From: Acidobacteriota bacterium
GTDB taxonomy: Bacteria > Acidobacteriota > UBA6911
Direction of reading: 5' to 3'
Assembly (NCBI GenBank): GCA_012719455.1
Contig: JAAYAJ010000031.1
Location: 25,105 to 89,104 of the forward strand
Length of the DNA: 64,000 nt
Shown: piece by piece, positions 34,404-43,665 of the stretch
Layout of the letters: the number at the start of each line of letters is the position of its first letter
How positions within the stretch are numbered: position 1 is the first letter of the stretch
Notes under the pieces: generated by a model
What the model saw: the letters and a program-made list of their open reading frames with translations, nothing else
The model's database searches: none
Told to the model about the DNA's origin: nothing
Position numbers and translations under genes: made by a program

Positions 34404-35339
34404 ATGGATATAACCGGCGAAAACAATCCGGCCCGGACGGCCGTCATCGTCAATATCCAGGGTTTCTCCCTCCACGACGGTCCGGGGATCCGCACGGTCG
34501 TTTTTTTCAAGGGGTGCCCGCTCTCCTGCCGATGGTGCGCCAACCCCGAGACCCTCTCGGCCGAGCCCCAGGTCGGATTCCTCGAAACCCTCTGCGCCGG
34601 CTGCGGCGGATGCGCCGCCGCATGTCCGAACGGCGCCATCCGCACCGGGGAAGGGGACCACCGCGTCGATTATGCCCGCTGCACCGGCTGCGGGGTTTGC
34701 GTGGAGGCCTGCCCGGACGGCGCCCTGGTCCGCTACGGCGAGCGGATGACGGTGGCGGAGGTGTGGGACGAGGTCCGGCGCGACCGGATCTTTTACCGGA
34801 GTTCGGGAGGAGGGGTCACCGCCTCGGGCGGGGAGCCCCTGCTGCGGGCCGGTTTCGTGCGGGAGCTTTTCGAACTCTGCCGGGAAGGGGGGATCGACAC
34901 CTGCATCGAAACCTGCGGCTACGCGAGCCGCGAGGCGCTCGGGGAAGTTCTTTCCGTCACCGACCATTTCCTCTTCGACCTGAAACTGATTGACCCGGCC
35001 CGCCACCGCGCCCATACCGGCAGGGAAAACGGACCGATCCTGGAAAACGCCCGCCTGCTCGCAAAGAGCGGGGCCGACGTCCTCTTCCGCCAGCCGGTGA
35101 TTCCCGGCCTGAACGATTCCCCGGACGACATCGAGGCCACCGCGGCCTTCCTGTCCGGCCTGGGGCTCGAGACCCCCCGCCTGGAGCTGATGCCTTACCA
35201 TAAGTTGGGCCAGAGCAAATACCGGGCGCTTGGTATAAAATACCCGATGGACGAGCTCGGCCCCGACGGGCACGAGCGGGCCGAGCAGGTACAAAAGGCT
35301 TACCTGGACCGCGGCATCCACTGCACGGTTTCGAGGTGA
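34404..35339 (+). CDS. Glycyl-radical enzyme activating enzyme (radical SAM)
   Basis: 311 aa. FKGCPLSCRWCANPE carries the radical-SAM C-x3-C-x2-C. An inserted ferredoxin-like domain follows with two [4Fe-4S] motifs (CAGCGGCAAACPNG and CTGCGVCVEACPDG), the layout of activases for glycyl radical decarboxylases, dehydratases and X-succinate synthases rather than of PFL itself. GGEPLL is the SAM-contact motif. It uses reduced ferredoxin or flavodoxin and SAM to abstract hydrogen from a Gly of the partner. Its stop overlaps a GTG start of the next frame, and the partner's preferred ATG is 21 bp downstream. Confidence 0.95.
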   Translation: MDITGENNPARTAVIVNIQGFSLHDGPGIRTVVFFKGCPLSCRWCANPETLSAEPQVGFLETLCAGCGGCAAACPNGAIRTGEGDHRVDYARCTGCGVCVEACPDGALVRYGERMTVAEVWDEVRRDRIFYRSSGGGVTASGGEPLLRAGFVRELFELCREGGIDTCIETCGYASREALGEVLSVTDHFLFDLKLIDPARHRAHTGRENGPILENARLLAKSGADVLFRQPVIPGLNDSPDDIEATAAFLSGLGLETPRLELMPYHKLGQSKYRALGIKYPMDELGPDGHERAEQVQKAYLDRGIHCTVSR

Positions 35340-35359
35340 GCACGCGATCGGAGACTGAC

Positions 35360-37804
35360 ATGGTGGAAATCGACAGGCAACTGCTGGAGCGGATCGACGC
35401 GCTCACGCTCGGGGAGAGCGTGCGCGCCTGGAAACGGGCCATGAAGGAGGCCGGCTGGAAGCTCTTCGCCGACCGGGAAAAATGGACCGTCGAGTCCTGG
35501 CGGGAGACCGTCGGGATGGACCTGGAGCTGCGGCGTGCCCTCCTTTTCCGAAAGATCGTGGAGAACGTCGAGATCCGGATCCAGGACTATGACCTGCTCG
35601 CGGGCCGGCTGACGCCCGCCGTCATCGGCTGCGCCACTTCCATCGACGTCTGCGGCGACTACATTCCGGGGATCTGGAAGGACGGCGAGGAACTGCGGAT
35701 CACGATGGACGCCAATGTCGGCCTGGACCGGGAGAGCGTCGAAATCCTGCGCGCGAGCGCCAGGGAGTTCCGGGGTCGCACGGCGCCGGAGATGACGTAC
35801 AAGGCGTGGGAAGCGGTGGTCGGGGAGTGGATCCGGGACGCCGAGGCCGCCAAGCTGAAGGATCCGACCCTGGATACCGGGATCTTCGGGCAGACCACCT
35901 CGGTGCTGATGTGGGAAAAGATCCTCCGCGAGGGGCTCGGGGGGATCATCCGCGAGGCCCGGGCGCACATCGACGACTTCGTCGAAAAGCGGGGGACCGA
36001 CATCGACCGGCTCTACTTCTGGCAGGCGGCCGTCATCGTCTGCGAGGGGGCGATCCGGCACGCGCGCCGGTACGCGGCCCTGGCCAGGGAGATGGCCGCG
36101 GCCGAAACGCGCCCGGGGCGCCGGGAGGAACTGCTCCGGATGGCCGAAGCGTGCGAGCGGGTGCCCGAGCACCCGGCGCGGACGTTCCACGAGGCGCTGC
36201 AGTCGATGGCCCTCGTCGGCGTCTGCAAGAACTACGAGCACCCGATGCACAACAACCCCCAGTGGGGGCGCGCCGACCAGTACCTGTACCCCTACTTCAT
36301 CCGGGATGTCGGGAGCGGGACCATTTCACTCGAGAAGGCGTCCGACCTGCTCGCCGAACTCATCGGGCGCTGGGGGACGCAGACTTTCGTCTCCTCCGAA
36401 AGCTCGATGGAGTCGCACCAGATCAATTTCGGGATCAACAACGTCATGGTCGGCGGGATGGACGTTGCGGGGCGCGACTGTTCAAACGAATTGAGCTACC
36501 TGTTGCTCCACGTCGTCGGGTTGCTCGGGCTCTCCTCCCCGACGCTGGGGCTGCGCTGGAACCGCGGCACCCCCGATTGGATGATGGACAAGGCGATCCG
36601 GACGAACATGGCCACCAAGGGGGGCATCCCCCTGTTCGAAAACGACGAGGTGGTCATCGCACGCTTTGTCGAGGACGGGATCCCGCTCGAGGAGGCGGTG
36701 GAGTGGTGCGGCCTGGGCTGCGTCTACCCCTGCCTGCCCTCCAGGGCCGAGCACTACGGGTCCGAGGGGGTGGCCGCCTGCAACCTGGCCGCCATGCTCC
36801 ACCTCGTGCTGCACGACGGCGTGGACTGCAACGGCCGCCGCACCGGGATCGCGACCGGGGACCCGCGCGATTTCGGGAGCTTCGAGGAACTGTACGACGC
36901 CCTGCTCCGGCAGCACGAGTTCATCACCCACCGCGTCTTCTGGCTGGCCGCCATCGCCCGGAAGGAGCAGGCGAAGTACATGCGGCTGCCGTTCCTCTCG
37001 GCCGTGGGGGTGCAGAGCTGCATGGACCTGGGGCAGGACCTGCTCATCCCCGACCCCGCCACGAGCATTTATGGGATCAGCGACCGCGCCATCATCGACG
37101 TGGCCGATTCCCTGATGGCGGTGAAGACGCTGGTGTTCGACAGCCGCACCCTCACCATGGCGGAACTGCTCGAGGCCCTCGACGGAAACTTCGAGGGGGC
37201 TCGGGGGGAGGAGATCCGGCGCCTCTGCCTGGCCGCGCCCAAGTTCGGCAACGACATCGAGGAGGTGGACCTGCTGGCCCGGCGCCTGAGCGAGGACTCC
37301 TACCGCATCATTCGCGCCTACGACAACTCCCCCTTCCGCCCCTACATGGTCGCGCGGGAAGGGCTGGCGTGGCACTACTTCGGCGGGCTCGGCGTGGGCG
37401 CCCTCCCCAACGGCCGCAAGGCGTTCGAACCGCTCAACGACGGTTCCCTCTCGCCGATGAGGGGGGCCGACCGGAAGGGGCCGACGGCCGTGCTCCGCTC
37501 AGCGCTCACGGCCGGGTTCAAGGAATCCCATGCCTCGGTGCTGAACCAGAAGTTCACCGCCTCGATGCTGCGCAGCGAAGAGAGCGTGGGGAAGCTGGTG
37601 GCCTATACCAACGCCTTCATGGCGGAGGGGGGGACGCACATCCAGTACAACATGGTGGACACGGACGCGCTCAGGGACGCCAAGGCGCACCCCGAAAAAT
37701 ACCCGGACCTGGTGGTCCGGATCGGGGGGTTCAGCGCCTATTTCACCCAGCTGTCCCCCGACATCCAGGACGACGTCATCAACCGGAGCGAACACAGCCT
37801 ATAG
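35360..37804 (+). CDS. Glycyl radical enzyme, PFL-like, unassigned reaction
   Basis: 814 aa. The glycyl radical loop is RIGGFSAYF near the C-terminus, with Gly790 as the likely radical site. The active-site cysteine loop reads WCGLGCVYPC, Cys454 being the likely thiyl residue. Many glycyl radical dehydratases, isethionate lyases and hydroxyphenylacetate decarboxylases have Cys-Val-Glu here; this protein has Cys-Val-Tyr, so that Glu acid/base is missing. The following SRAEHYGSEG region recalls X-succinate synthases such as BssA, but no small BssB/BssC-type subunits are encoded. A phenylacetate-decarboxylase-like (PhdB) activity is another candidate. ATG 35360 has GGAG 6 nt upstream; the overlapping GTG 35336 is an alternative. 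Oxygen-sensitive, cytoplasmic. Confidence 0.9.
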   Translation: MVEIDRQLLERIDALTLGESVRAWKRAMKEAGWKLFADREKWTVESWRETVGMDLELRRALLFRKIVENVEIRIQDYDLLAGRLTPAVIGCATSIDVCGDYIPGIWKDGEELRITMDANVGLDRESVEILRASAREFRGRTAPEMTYKAWEAVVGEWIRDAEAAKLKDPTLDTGIFGQTTSVLMWEKILREGLGGIIREARAHIDDFVEKRGTDIDRLYFWQAAVIVCEGAIRHARRYAALAREMAAAETRPGRREELLRMAEACERVPEHPARTFHEALQSMALVGVCKNYEHPMHNNPQWGRADQYLYPYFIRDVGSGTISLEKASDLLAELIGRWGTQTFVSSESSMESHQINFGINNVMVGGMDVAGRDCSNELSYLLLHVVGLLGLSSPTLGLRWNRGTPDWMMDKAIRTNMATKGGIPLFENDEVVIARFVEDGIPLEEAVEWCGLGCVYPCLPSRAEHYGSEGVAACNLAAMLHLVLHDGVDCNGRRTGIATGDPRDFGSFEELYDALLRQHEFITHRVFWLAAIARKEQAKYMRLPFLSAVGVQSCMDLGQDLLIPDPATSIYGISDRAIIDVADSLMAVKTLVFDSRTLTMAELLEALDGNFEGARGEEIRRLCLAAPKFGNDIEEVDLLARRLSEDSYRIIRAYDNSPFRPYMVAREGLAWHYFGGLGVGALPNGRKAFEPLNDGSLSPMRGADRKGPTAVLRSALTAGFKESHASVLNQKFTASMLRSEESVGKLVAYTNAFMAEGGTHIQYNMVDTDALRDAKAHPEKYPDLVVRIGGFSAYFTQLSPDIQDDVINRSEHSL

Positions 37805-37808
37805 GCGG

Positions 37809-38085
37809 CCCGATCCGCCGCGCGCCCTTCCAAGACCGTGCCGTTGACGTCCAGGACGGCGTCCTCGGTGAAGTATTCCGAAAGGTCGTGGCCGCTCCCC
37901 GAGGTCAGGTCGACGTGTTATCCCGTGACCAGGTCCTCGATCAGGATGCGGTCGAGCAGGGTGGCCGCCGTCACCCTGCCGTCCTTGGCTGGCGCCGCCG
38001 CAACCGGCAACAGCACGGCCGCCGCCAGGGCCAGGACCGCCCATCCCTTGCTCGTTCCCGCGGTGTTTTTCTCAGCCTTTGTCGT
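37809..38085 (-). pseudogene. Remnant of an NTF2/SnoaL-like exported protein gene
   Basis: Reading the minus strand from 38085 gives a basic start, a signal-peptide-like stretch (WAVLALAAAVLLPVAAAPA), then ILIEDLVTG, an in-frame TAA at 37918-37920, and on in the same frame HVDLTSGSGHDLSEYF, TEDAVLDVNGTVLEGRAA. The post-stop part is typical of the N-terminal half of SnoaL-like domains. AGGAG is present upstream but the expected start codon is ACG. The gene is cut off where the glycyl radical gene ends (37804). A lost start, a nonsense mutation and a missing 3' half make it a decayed fragment, probably truncated by the rearrangement that placed the glycyl radical operon here. Confidence 0.65.
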
Positions 38086-38115
38086 GTCTCCTTGTTTCAG
38101 GTTCAGGGTCGGCGC

Positions 38116-40317
38116 TCAGATCCTGCGGGCGCTGACGACTGATGGAATCCCCTCCATGAGCTTCAGCGCCTGTTCGAGGTGCTTCACGTCGCGGACCTCC
38201 AGGGTGAAATGCAGCCGGACGTTCGGTTGTCGCGCCACGGTGTGGACGGCGGTGACGTTGATCGATTCCCGGGTCAGAACCTCGGTGATGTCCCGCAGCA
38301 GCCCGGTCCGGTCCTCGCATTCCACCGAGACGTCGACGGGGTAGGAGGGGGAACGGGAGTTCCGGGGCGAGGTCTCCCCCCAGGCGGCCTCGATCACCCG
38401 CTCCGGGTTCAGCCGGGCCATCCCCGCGAAGTTGGCGCAGCAGGCGCGGTGGATGGAGATCCCCTTGCCGCGGGTGACGTAGCCCTTGATCGGGTCGGGG
38501 GGGGCGGGCTTGCAACAGCGCCCCAGCTGCGTCAGCAGCTTGTCCATGCCGACGACGAGGATGCCCTCCCCCCTCCCTCCCGATTTGCTCTTGCGCGGCA
38601 CGAACTCCGGGTCGGGTTCCGTCGGCGCTTCCGCCGGGCGCAACGCCTGCTGCAGGGCGCGCGGACCGAGCTCCCCGCGGCCGGCGGCGAGGAACATCGC
38701 CTCGGCCCCCGGGTAGCCCAACCGATCGGCCAGCGCCTCGATGTTGGCCTGCGTCGCCCCCTCGCGCTGCAGTTCGCGCTGCACGAAGGCGCGCCCTTCG
38801 GCGAGGGTCTGCGATTCGTCAAGCGCGGTGAAGTACTGCTTGACCTTCTGGCGGGCCCGGGAGGTCCGGAGGTAGCCGAGCTGGGGGTTGAGCCAGTCGC
38901 GCGACGGCCCCCCCTGCTTGGCGGTGACGATTTCGACCGTCTGGCCCGATGCGAGCGGGCGGTTGAGCGCCACCAGGGCGCCGTCGGCCTTGGCCCCCCG
39001 GCAGCGGTGCCCGATCTGGGTGTGGACGCGGTAGGCGAAATCGAGCGGCGTGGCCCCGCGCGGGAGGTCGATGATGCGCCCCTTGGGGGTCATGACGTAA
39101 ATCGTGTCGTCCAGCGCCGCGCGCCGGAACTGTTCCACCCAGTTGGAGGTGTCGGTGATCTCGTCCCGCCAGGAGAGGAGCTCGCGCAGGAGCGAGACCT
39201 TGTCGTGGTAGGGGTCGCGCTTCTTCGCGGCCGTAGTCCCCTCCTTGTAGCGCCAGTGGGCGGCTACCCCCAGTTCAGCGTGTTCGTGCATTTCCCGGGT
39301 GCGGATCTGCACCTCCAGGGGGCGCTTGTCCGCGGCGATCACGGCGGTGTGGATCGAACGGTAGCCGTTCTCCTTCGGCCTGCTGATGTAGTCGTCGAAC
39401 TCGCTCGTCACGGGGACCCAGATCCGGTGCACGATGCCGAGGACGGTGTAGCATTCGGGCACCTGCCCGACGATGACGCGCAGCGCCCGCAGGTCGTAGA
39501 CCTCCTCCAGGGGGATGTTCTTGGCGCGCATCTTCTTCCAGATGCTGTAGATATGCTTGGGACGCCCGTAGATCTCGGCCCTGATCCCGGCCGACTCGCA
39601 TTCCTTCCTCAGGATGGCGATCGCTTCGGCGACGAAGCGTTCGCGCTCCAGGCGCTTCCCGTCCAGCCGCCGGGCGATCCAGCGGTAGTTCTCCGGGTCG
39701 AGGAGGCGGAAGCTCAGGTCCTCGATTTCCCATTTGAGTTCCCATACCCCGAGCCGGTTGGCCAGGGGGGCGTACAGGTCCAGCGATTCCCGCGCGGTGT
39801 CTTCCCTGTCGGGGCCCGGATTGTCGGAGTAGAAGCGCAGGGTCTGGGTCCGGCTGGCCAGCTGCAGCAGGACGACGCGGATATCTTCGCTCATGGCGAG
39901 CATCATCTTGCGCAGGACCTCGGACTGCGTGCGGATGTCACGCACCCCCGAATCCGGGGTCGGCGCGAGCAGGCGCAGGCCGTTCAGCCGGTGGAGCCCC
40001 GCGACCAGCCGGGCCGTGTCCGCGCCGAACAGCTCGGCGATCGATGCCCCGGCCTTGAATGGATGCGCGGCGAAAAGGAGCGCCGCCAGGCGCGAGTCCG
40101 CGTCCAGGCGCAGCGCGGCGGTGATCAGCGCCATGCCGTGGACGTGGCGCGCGATCTCCTCCCCGGTGTCGAGCCGGCGGCCGGCGTAGAGGGGCCCGAC
40201 GAATTCGAGGGCGCGCCCGATGCGGTCCACATCGGCGGCGGGCAAGCCGGAGCCGATTTTTTCCGTCAACTCCCCTTCCGGCAGCGCAGCGTCGAGCGAG
40301 GAAGAAACGTAGACCAT
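38116..40317 (-). CDS. relA: RelA-type (p)ppGpp synthetase
   Basis: 733-aa long RSH protein. The N-terminal hydrolase region is degenerate: the HD-x2-ED signature is absent (LLFAAHPFKAGAS in its place), as in RelA proteins. The synthetase domain follows (PLANRLGVWELKWEIEDLSF, GYRSIHTAV, EVQIRTREMHEHAELG), then a TGS domain (IYVMTPKGRIIDLPRGATPL), a zinc-finger/helical part and a C-terminal ACT domain (VSVECEDRTGLLRDITEVLT). It makes the alarmone from GTP/GDP and ATP on stalled ribosomes. ATG 40317 has AGGGGGA. A separate hydrolase (SpoT or a small hydrolase) must exist elsewhere if alarmone turnover is needed. Confidence 0.92.
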   Translation of the reverse strand: MVYVSSSLDAALPEGELTEKIGSGLPAADVDRIGRALEFVGPLYAGRRLDTGEEIARHVHGMALITAALRLDADSRLAALLFAAHPFKAGASIAELFGADTARLVAGLHRLNGLRLLAPTPDSGVRDIRTQSEVLRKMMLAMSEDIRVVLLQLASRTQTLRFYSDNPGPDREDTARESLDLYAPLANRLGVWELKWEIEDLSFRLLDPENYRWIARRLDGKRLERERFVAEAIAILRKECESAGIRAEIYGRPKHIYSIWKKMRAKNIPLEEVYDLRALRVIVGQVPECYTVLGIVHRIWVPVTSEFDDYISRPKENGYRSIHTAVIAADKRPLEVQIRTREMHEHAELGVAAHWRYKEGTTAAKKRDPYHDKVSLLRELLSWRDEITDTSNWVEQFRRAALDDTIYVMTPKGRIIDLPRGATPLDFAYRVHTQIGHRCRGAKADGALVALNRPLASGQTVEIVTAKQGGPSRDWLNPQLGYLRTSRARQKVKQYFTALDESQTLAEGRAFVQRELQREGATQANIEALADRLGYPGAEAMFLAAGRGELGPRALQQALRPAEAPTEPDPEFVPRKSKSGGRGEGILVVGMDKLLTQLGRCCKPAPPDPIKGYVTRGKGISIHRACCANFAGMARLNPERVIEAAWGETSPRNSRSPSYPVDVSVECEDRTGLLRDITEVLTRESINVTAVHTVARQPNVRLHFTLEVRDVKHLEQALKLMEGIPSVVSARRI

Positions 40318-40345
40318 GATCCCCCTAAAATGCAATTTCCATTAC

Positions 40346-40354
40346 AATATACCA
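40346..40354 (-). promoter_or_regulatory. Extended -10 promoter element for relA
   Basis: On the minus strand TGG followed by TATATT, i.e. a TGn-extended -10. The predicted start near 40339 leaves a leader of about 22 nt with AGGGGGA before the ATG. No good -35 at 17 nt, as is usual for extended -10 promoters. Confidence 0.5.
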
Positions 40355-40485
40355 GATCCCGGCGCTTCGGGGTTCAAGGGAGTCGGCGGGCGGGGTGATC
40401 GGCTGGAGGTGGGATGAAGGCACCTGCAGCATGTTCCGTTCGAAGGTCCCGGCGATGTTCGACAGCACCGCGGCGCGTTTGCTTC

Positions 40486-40845
40486 CTAACGGGTTTTGAG
40501 CCTGTCCGGCCACAGGAGCTTCTTCAGCAGCATGTTGACCAGGCTGAGTACGATGGCGCCGAAGAAGGCGGCGGCGAATCCGCGGAGGTAAAACCCGGGG
40601 ACCAGGGCGGAGGCGAGCTTCAGCATCAGCGCGTTGATCAGGAGCCAGAACAGCCCCAGGGTGACGACCGTCAGCGGGAAGGTGACGACCTTCAGGAGCA
40701 ACCCCACCGTCGCGTTGATGAATCCGAAGATGACGGCGGCGGCGAGGGCCGCGGGGACTCCGCTGATTTCGAACCCCGGGATGATCCGGGCCGTGATCCC
40801 TAATGCAAGGGCCATGGTGCCCCAGTGAATCAGCATGCGAACCAT
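40486..40845 (-). CDS. Phage-holin-4-2-family small membrane protein
   Basis: 119 aa with four transmembrane helices (LIHWGTMALALGITARIIPG, PAALAAAVIFGFINATVG, VVTLGLFWLLINALML, FFGAIVLSLVNMLLK). The family PF04020, despite its name, is widespread on bacterial chromosomes and of unknown function. The gene starts 1 bp after the gcvPB stop codon, so it is the last gene of the gcv transcript, before an extended -10 for relA. Confidence 0.85.
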   Translation of the reverse strand: MVRMLIHWGTMALALGITARIIPGFEISGVPAALAAAVIFGFINATVGLLLKVVTFPLTVVTLGLFWLLINALMLKLASALVPGFYLRGFAAAFFGAIVLSLVNMLLKKLLWPDRLKTR

Positions 40846-40846
40846 G

Positions 40847-42322
40847 TCAATCGCCTCCCTCGGGCGGCGGCGACGCGGCCGGCGGCTCCCAGGCGAGCTG
40901 CGGCTGGCGCGCGGCGCGCACCTCGTCGGCGCGCCGGATGGGGGTGTTGTGCGGGGCCGAGCGCAGCAGTTCGGGATCCTCCTCCGCCTCCCGGCAGATC
41001 TGTTCGAGGATCTCCACGAAGCGGTCGAGCGTTTCGAGGGATTCGGTCTCGGTCGGCTCGATCATGATCGCCTCGGCGACGATGGTCGGGAAATAGACGG
41101 TCGGCGCGTAGATCCCGAAATCGAGCATCCGCTTGGCCAGGTCCAGTGCCGAGACCCCGGTCTTCTCCTTCAATTCCTTCGCCGAGAGGACGAATTCGTG
41201 TTTGCAGACGGTGTCGTAGGGGAGGGTCAGAATGTGCTTCAGCCGTTCCTTGAGGTAGTTGGCGTTGAGCACGGCCAGGCGGGACACCGCGCCCAGCCCG
41301 TCCGAACCCATGGTGAGGATGTAGGCGAAGGCCCGTAGGATGACGCCGATGTTGCCGTGAAAGCCGGAGATCCGCCCGATGGAGTCGGGGCCCGCCGGCG
41401 CGAAGCGGTAGCCGGCCGCGTCGCGCACGATCACCGGGGAGGGGAGGAACGGTTCGAGCTTCGGGCAGACAAGGATTGGCCCCGCGCCCGGGCCCCCGCC
41501 GCCGTGCGGGGTGGAAAAGGTCTTGTGCAGGTTGAGATGCACGACGTCGAAGCCCATGTCCCCGGGGCGCGCCGTGCCGACGAGGGCGTTCAGGTTGGCG
41601 CCGTCGTAGTAGAGGAGGCCCCCCGCTTCGTGCACGGCCTGGGAGATCTCCAGCACCTGGCGTTCGAAGAGCCCCAGGGTGTTGGGATTGGTCATCATGA
41701 TGCCGGCCAGTTCGGCGTTCAGCCAGGGGCGGATGGCGTCGAGCGTGACGATCCCCCCGGAACTGGGGACGACGCGGATGTCAAATCCGGCGATGTGGGC
41801 CGAGGCCGGGTTGGTGCCGTGGGCCGAGTCGGGGACGAGCAGCACGCGGCGCGCCTGCTCCCCGCGCTTGTGGAACCAGGCCCGGAACAGCTTCAGCCCG
41901 GCGAACTCCCCGTGCGCCCCCGCGAAGGGCTGCAGCGTCCCCGCCTTCATCCCGGTGATGGCGCACAGGCTCTCGATCGTGCGGTGGAGGATTTCGAGGA
42001 TCCCCTGGACGGTGGCGGCGGGCTGCAGAGGGTGGATGTCCCGGAACCAGGAGGCGACCTCCTCGTTGATCTTGGGATTGTACTTCATGGTGCACGATCC
42101 CAGGGGGTAGAAACCGAGGTCGACAGCGTGATTGCGGTGCGACAACCGGGTGTAGTGGCGGACGGCGGCGGGCTCGGAGACCTCGGGGAGGGGAGCGGGG
42201 TTTTCCCGCAGCAGCCGCGGTCCGAACATCGTTTCGAGGTCCGCTTCAGGGACGTCGCACTCCGGGGTGCGGTATCCCGTCCGGCCCGGGCGGGACTGTT
42301 CGAAAATCAGGGGTTCGGTCAT
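40847..42322 (-). CDS. gcvPB: Glycine dehydrogenase (decarboxylating) subunit 2
   Basis: 491 aa; C-terminal half of the split P-protein of the glycine cleavage system. NLHKTFSTPHGGGGPGAG contains the PLP lysine, with FYPLGSCTMKYNP and HGTNPASAHIAGF also typical. Together with GcvPA it decarboxylates glycine and passes the aminomethyl group to lipoyl GcvH. ATG 42322 overlaps the gcvPA stop by 4 bp (ATGA). Length is normal for the split form. Confidence 0.95.
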   Translation of the reverse strand: MTEPLIFEQSRPGRTGYRTPECDVPEADLETMFGPRLLRENPAPLPEVSEPAAVRHYTRLSHRNHAVDLGFYPLGSCTMKYNPKINEEVASWFRDIHPLQPAATVQGILEILHRTIESLCAITGMKAGTLQPFAGAHGEFAGLKLFRAWFHKRGEQARRVLLVPDSAHGTNPASAHIAGFDIRVVPSSGGIVTLDAIRPWLNAELAGIMMTNPNTLGLFERQVLEISQAVHEAGGLLYYDGANLNALVGTARPGDMGFDVVHLNLHKTFSTPHGGGGPGAGPILVCPKLEPFLPSPVIVRDAAGYRFAPAGPDSIGRISGFHGNIGVILRAFAYILTMGSDGLGAVSRLAVLNANYLKERLKHILTLPYDTVCKHEFVLSAKELKEKTGVSALDLAKRMLDFGIYAPTVYFPTIVAEAIMIEPTETESLETLDRFVEILEQICREAEEDPELLRSAPHNTPIRRADEVRAARQPQLAWEPPAASPPPEGGD

Positions 42323-43665
42323 GCGATCACCTTTCGGATCAGGTCCACGTAGCGGTCCATTTCGGCCCGTGTCCTCTTTTCGGTCACCGCCACGAGCAGG
42401 CGGTTCGGGTCGCCCCCCCCGAATTCGTCGAGCGGGACCCCCGCCAGGACCCCCTCTTCGAGCAGGGCGTCGGCCGTATCCCGGGCGGAGCGGGGGAGGT
42501 CGAGGACGAACTCGTTGAAATAGGGACGGTCGTAGGCGAGGCGGGCCGGGGTTTCCGCCGTGATGCGGCCGGCGAGGTAGCGGGCCTTGTGCACGTTCAG
42601 GGAGGCGATCCGGCGCACCCCCTCCCGCCCGACCGCTGCCAGGTAGGCGGCGACGGCCAGGGCGGCCAGCGCCTGGTTGGTGCAGATGTTGGAGGTCGCG
42701 CGCTCGCGCCGGATGTGCTGCTCGCGCGTCTGCAGGGTCAGCACGAACGCCCGGGCGCCCTCGCGGTCCACGGTTTCGCCCACGATCCTCCCGGGCATGA
42801 GCCGCATCAGGCTCCGGCTCGAGGCGAGGTAGCCGAGTCCCGGCCCCCCGAAATTCTGCCCGAGACCGAAGGGCTGCCCGCTCCCCACCGCGATGTCCGC
42901 CCCCCACTCCCCCGGGCTCTTCAGGATCCCCAGGGACAGCGGGTTCGCCGAAACGATCAGCAGTGCGCCGCTCTTGCCGAGGCGCGCGGCGAGGCCGGTC
43001 AGGTCCTCCACGATGCCGTAACGGTTGGGGCTCTCCACCAGCACGCACGCCAGGTCATCCCCCGCGATCGTCTCCAGGCCGTTCCAGTCGGTCGTCCCCC
43101 CCGACTCGGCGAGGCGCGCGATTTCGGCCCCGGAACCGGAAAAGAAGGTTTCGAGGACCGCGAGCGTGTGGGGGTGCACCAGGGCGGAGACCCCGAGGAC
43201 GCGCGCCCCCTTGCGCGCGTTGCGTGCCATGGCGCAGGCCTCCGCGGCGGCCGTGGCGCCGTCGTAGAGCGAGGCGTTCGACACCGGCAGGCCGGTCAGG
43301 AGCGTGACCATGGTCTGGTACTCGTAGATCGCCTGCAGCATCCCCTGCGACGCCTCCGCCTGGTAGGGGGTGTAGGAGGTGAGAAATTCGGTCCGTCCCG
43401 TCACGAAGGGGACGATCGAGGGGACCAGGTGGTCGTAGCAGCCGGCCCCGAGGAACGATACGCAGGTCCGGCCGGCGTTTTTCAGGCGCTCGAACTCCCG
43501 GTAGACCTCGCTTTCGCAGAGCCCCGGGGGGATGCCGGGCGCCCCGGCGGCGCACAGTTCCGGCGGGACGTCCGCAAAGAGGTCCTCGAGGCTCTCCATG
43601 CCGATGGCACGGAGCATCCGCGCGACATCCTCGGGGGTGTGGGGGAGATAGGCGAACGTGTTCAT
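42319..43665 (-). CDS. gcvPA: Glycine dehydrogenase (decarboxylating) subunit 1
   Basis: 448 aa, N-terminal half of the P-protein. It opens FAYLPHTPEDVARMLRAIGM and has SFLGAGCYDHLVPSIV, then FLTSYTPYQAEASQGMLQAI, all family signatures. It forms the PLP enzyme with GcvPB. ATG 43665 overlaps the gcvT stop by 4 bp (ATGA). In most split-P operons gcvH lies between gcvT and gcvPA; here the direct overlap leaves no room for it. Confidence 0.95.
   Translation of the reverse strand: MNTFAYLPHTPEDVARMLRAIGMESLEDLFADVPPELCAAGAPGIPPGLCESEVYREFERLKNAGRTCVSFLGAGCYDHLVPSIVPFVTGRTEFLTSYTPYQAEASQGMLQAIYEYQTMVTLLTGLPVSNASLYDGATAAAEACAMARNARKGARVLGVSALVHPHTLAVLETFFSGSGAEIARLAESGGTTDWNGLETIAGDDLACVLVESPNRYGIVEDLTGLAARLGKSGALLIVSANPLSLGILKSPGEWGADIAVGSGQPFGLGQNFGGPGLGYLASSRSLMRLMPGRIVGETVDREGARAFVLTLQTREQHIRRERATSNICTNQALAALAVAAYLAAVGREGVRRIASLNVHKARYLAGRITAETPARLAYDRPYFNEFVLDLPRSARDTADALLEEGVLAGVPLDEFGGGDPNRLLVAVTEKRTRAEMDRYVDLIRKVIA

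Noticed and set aside
37918..37920. Stop codon in the SnoaL-like remnant as a recoding event
   Set aside because: It is TAA, not TGA, the start codon is also lost and the 3' half is missing, so decay is simpler.
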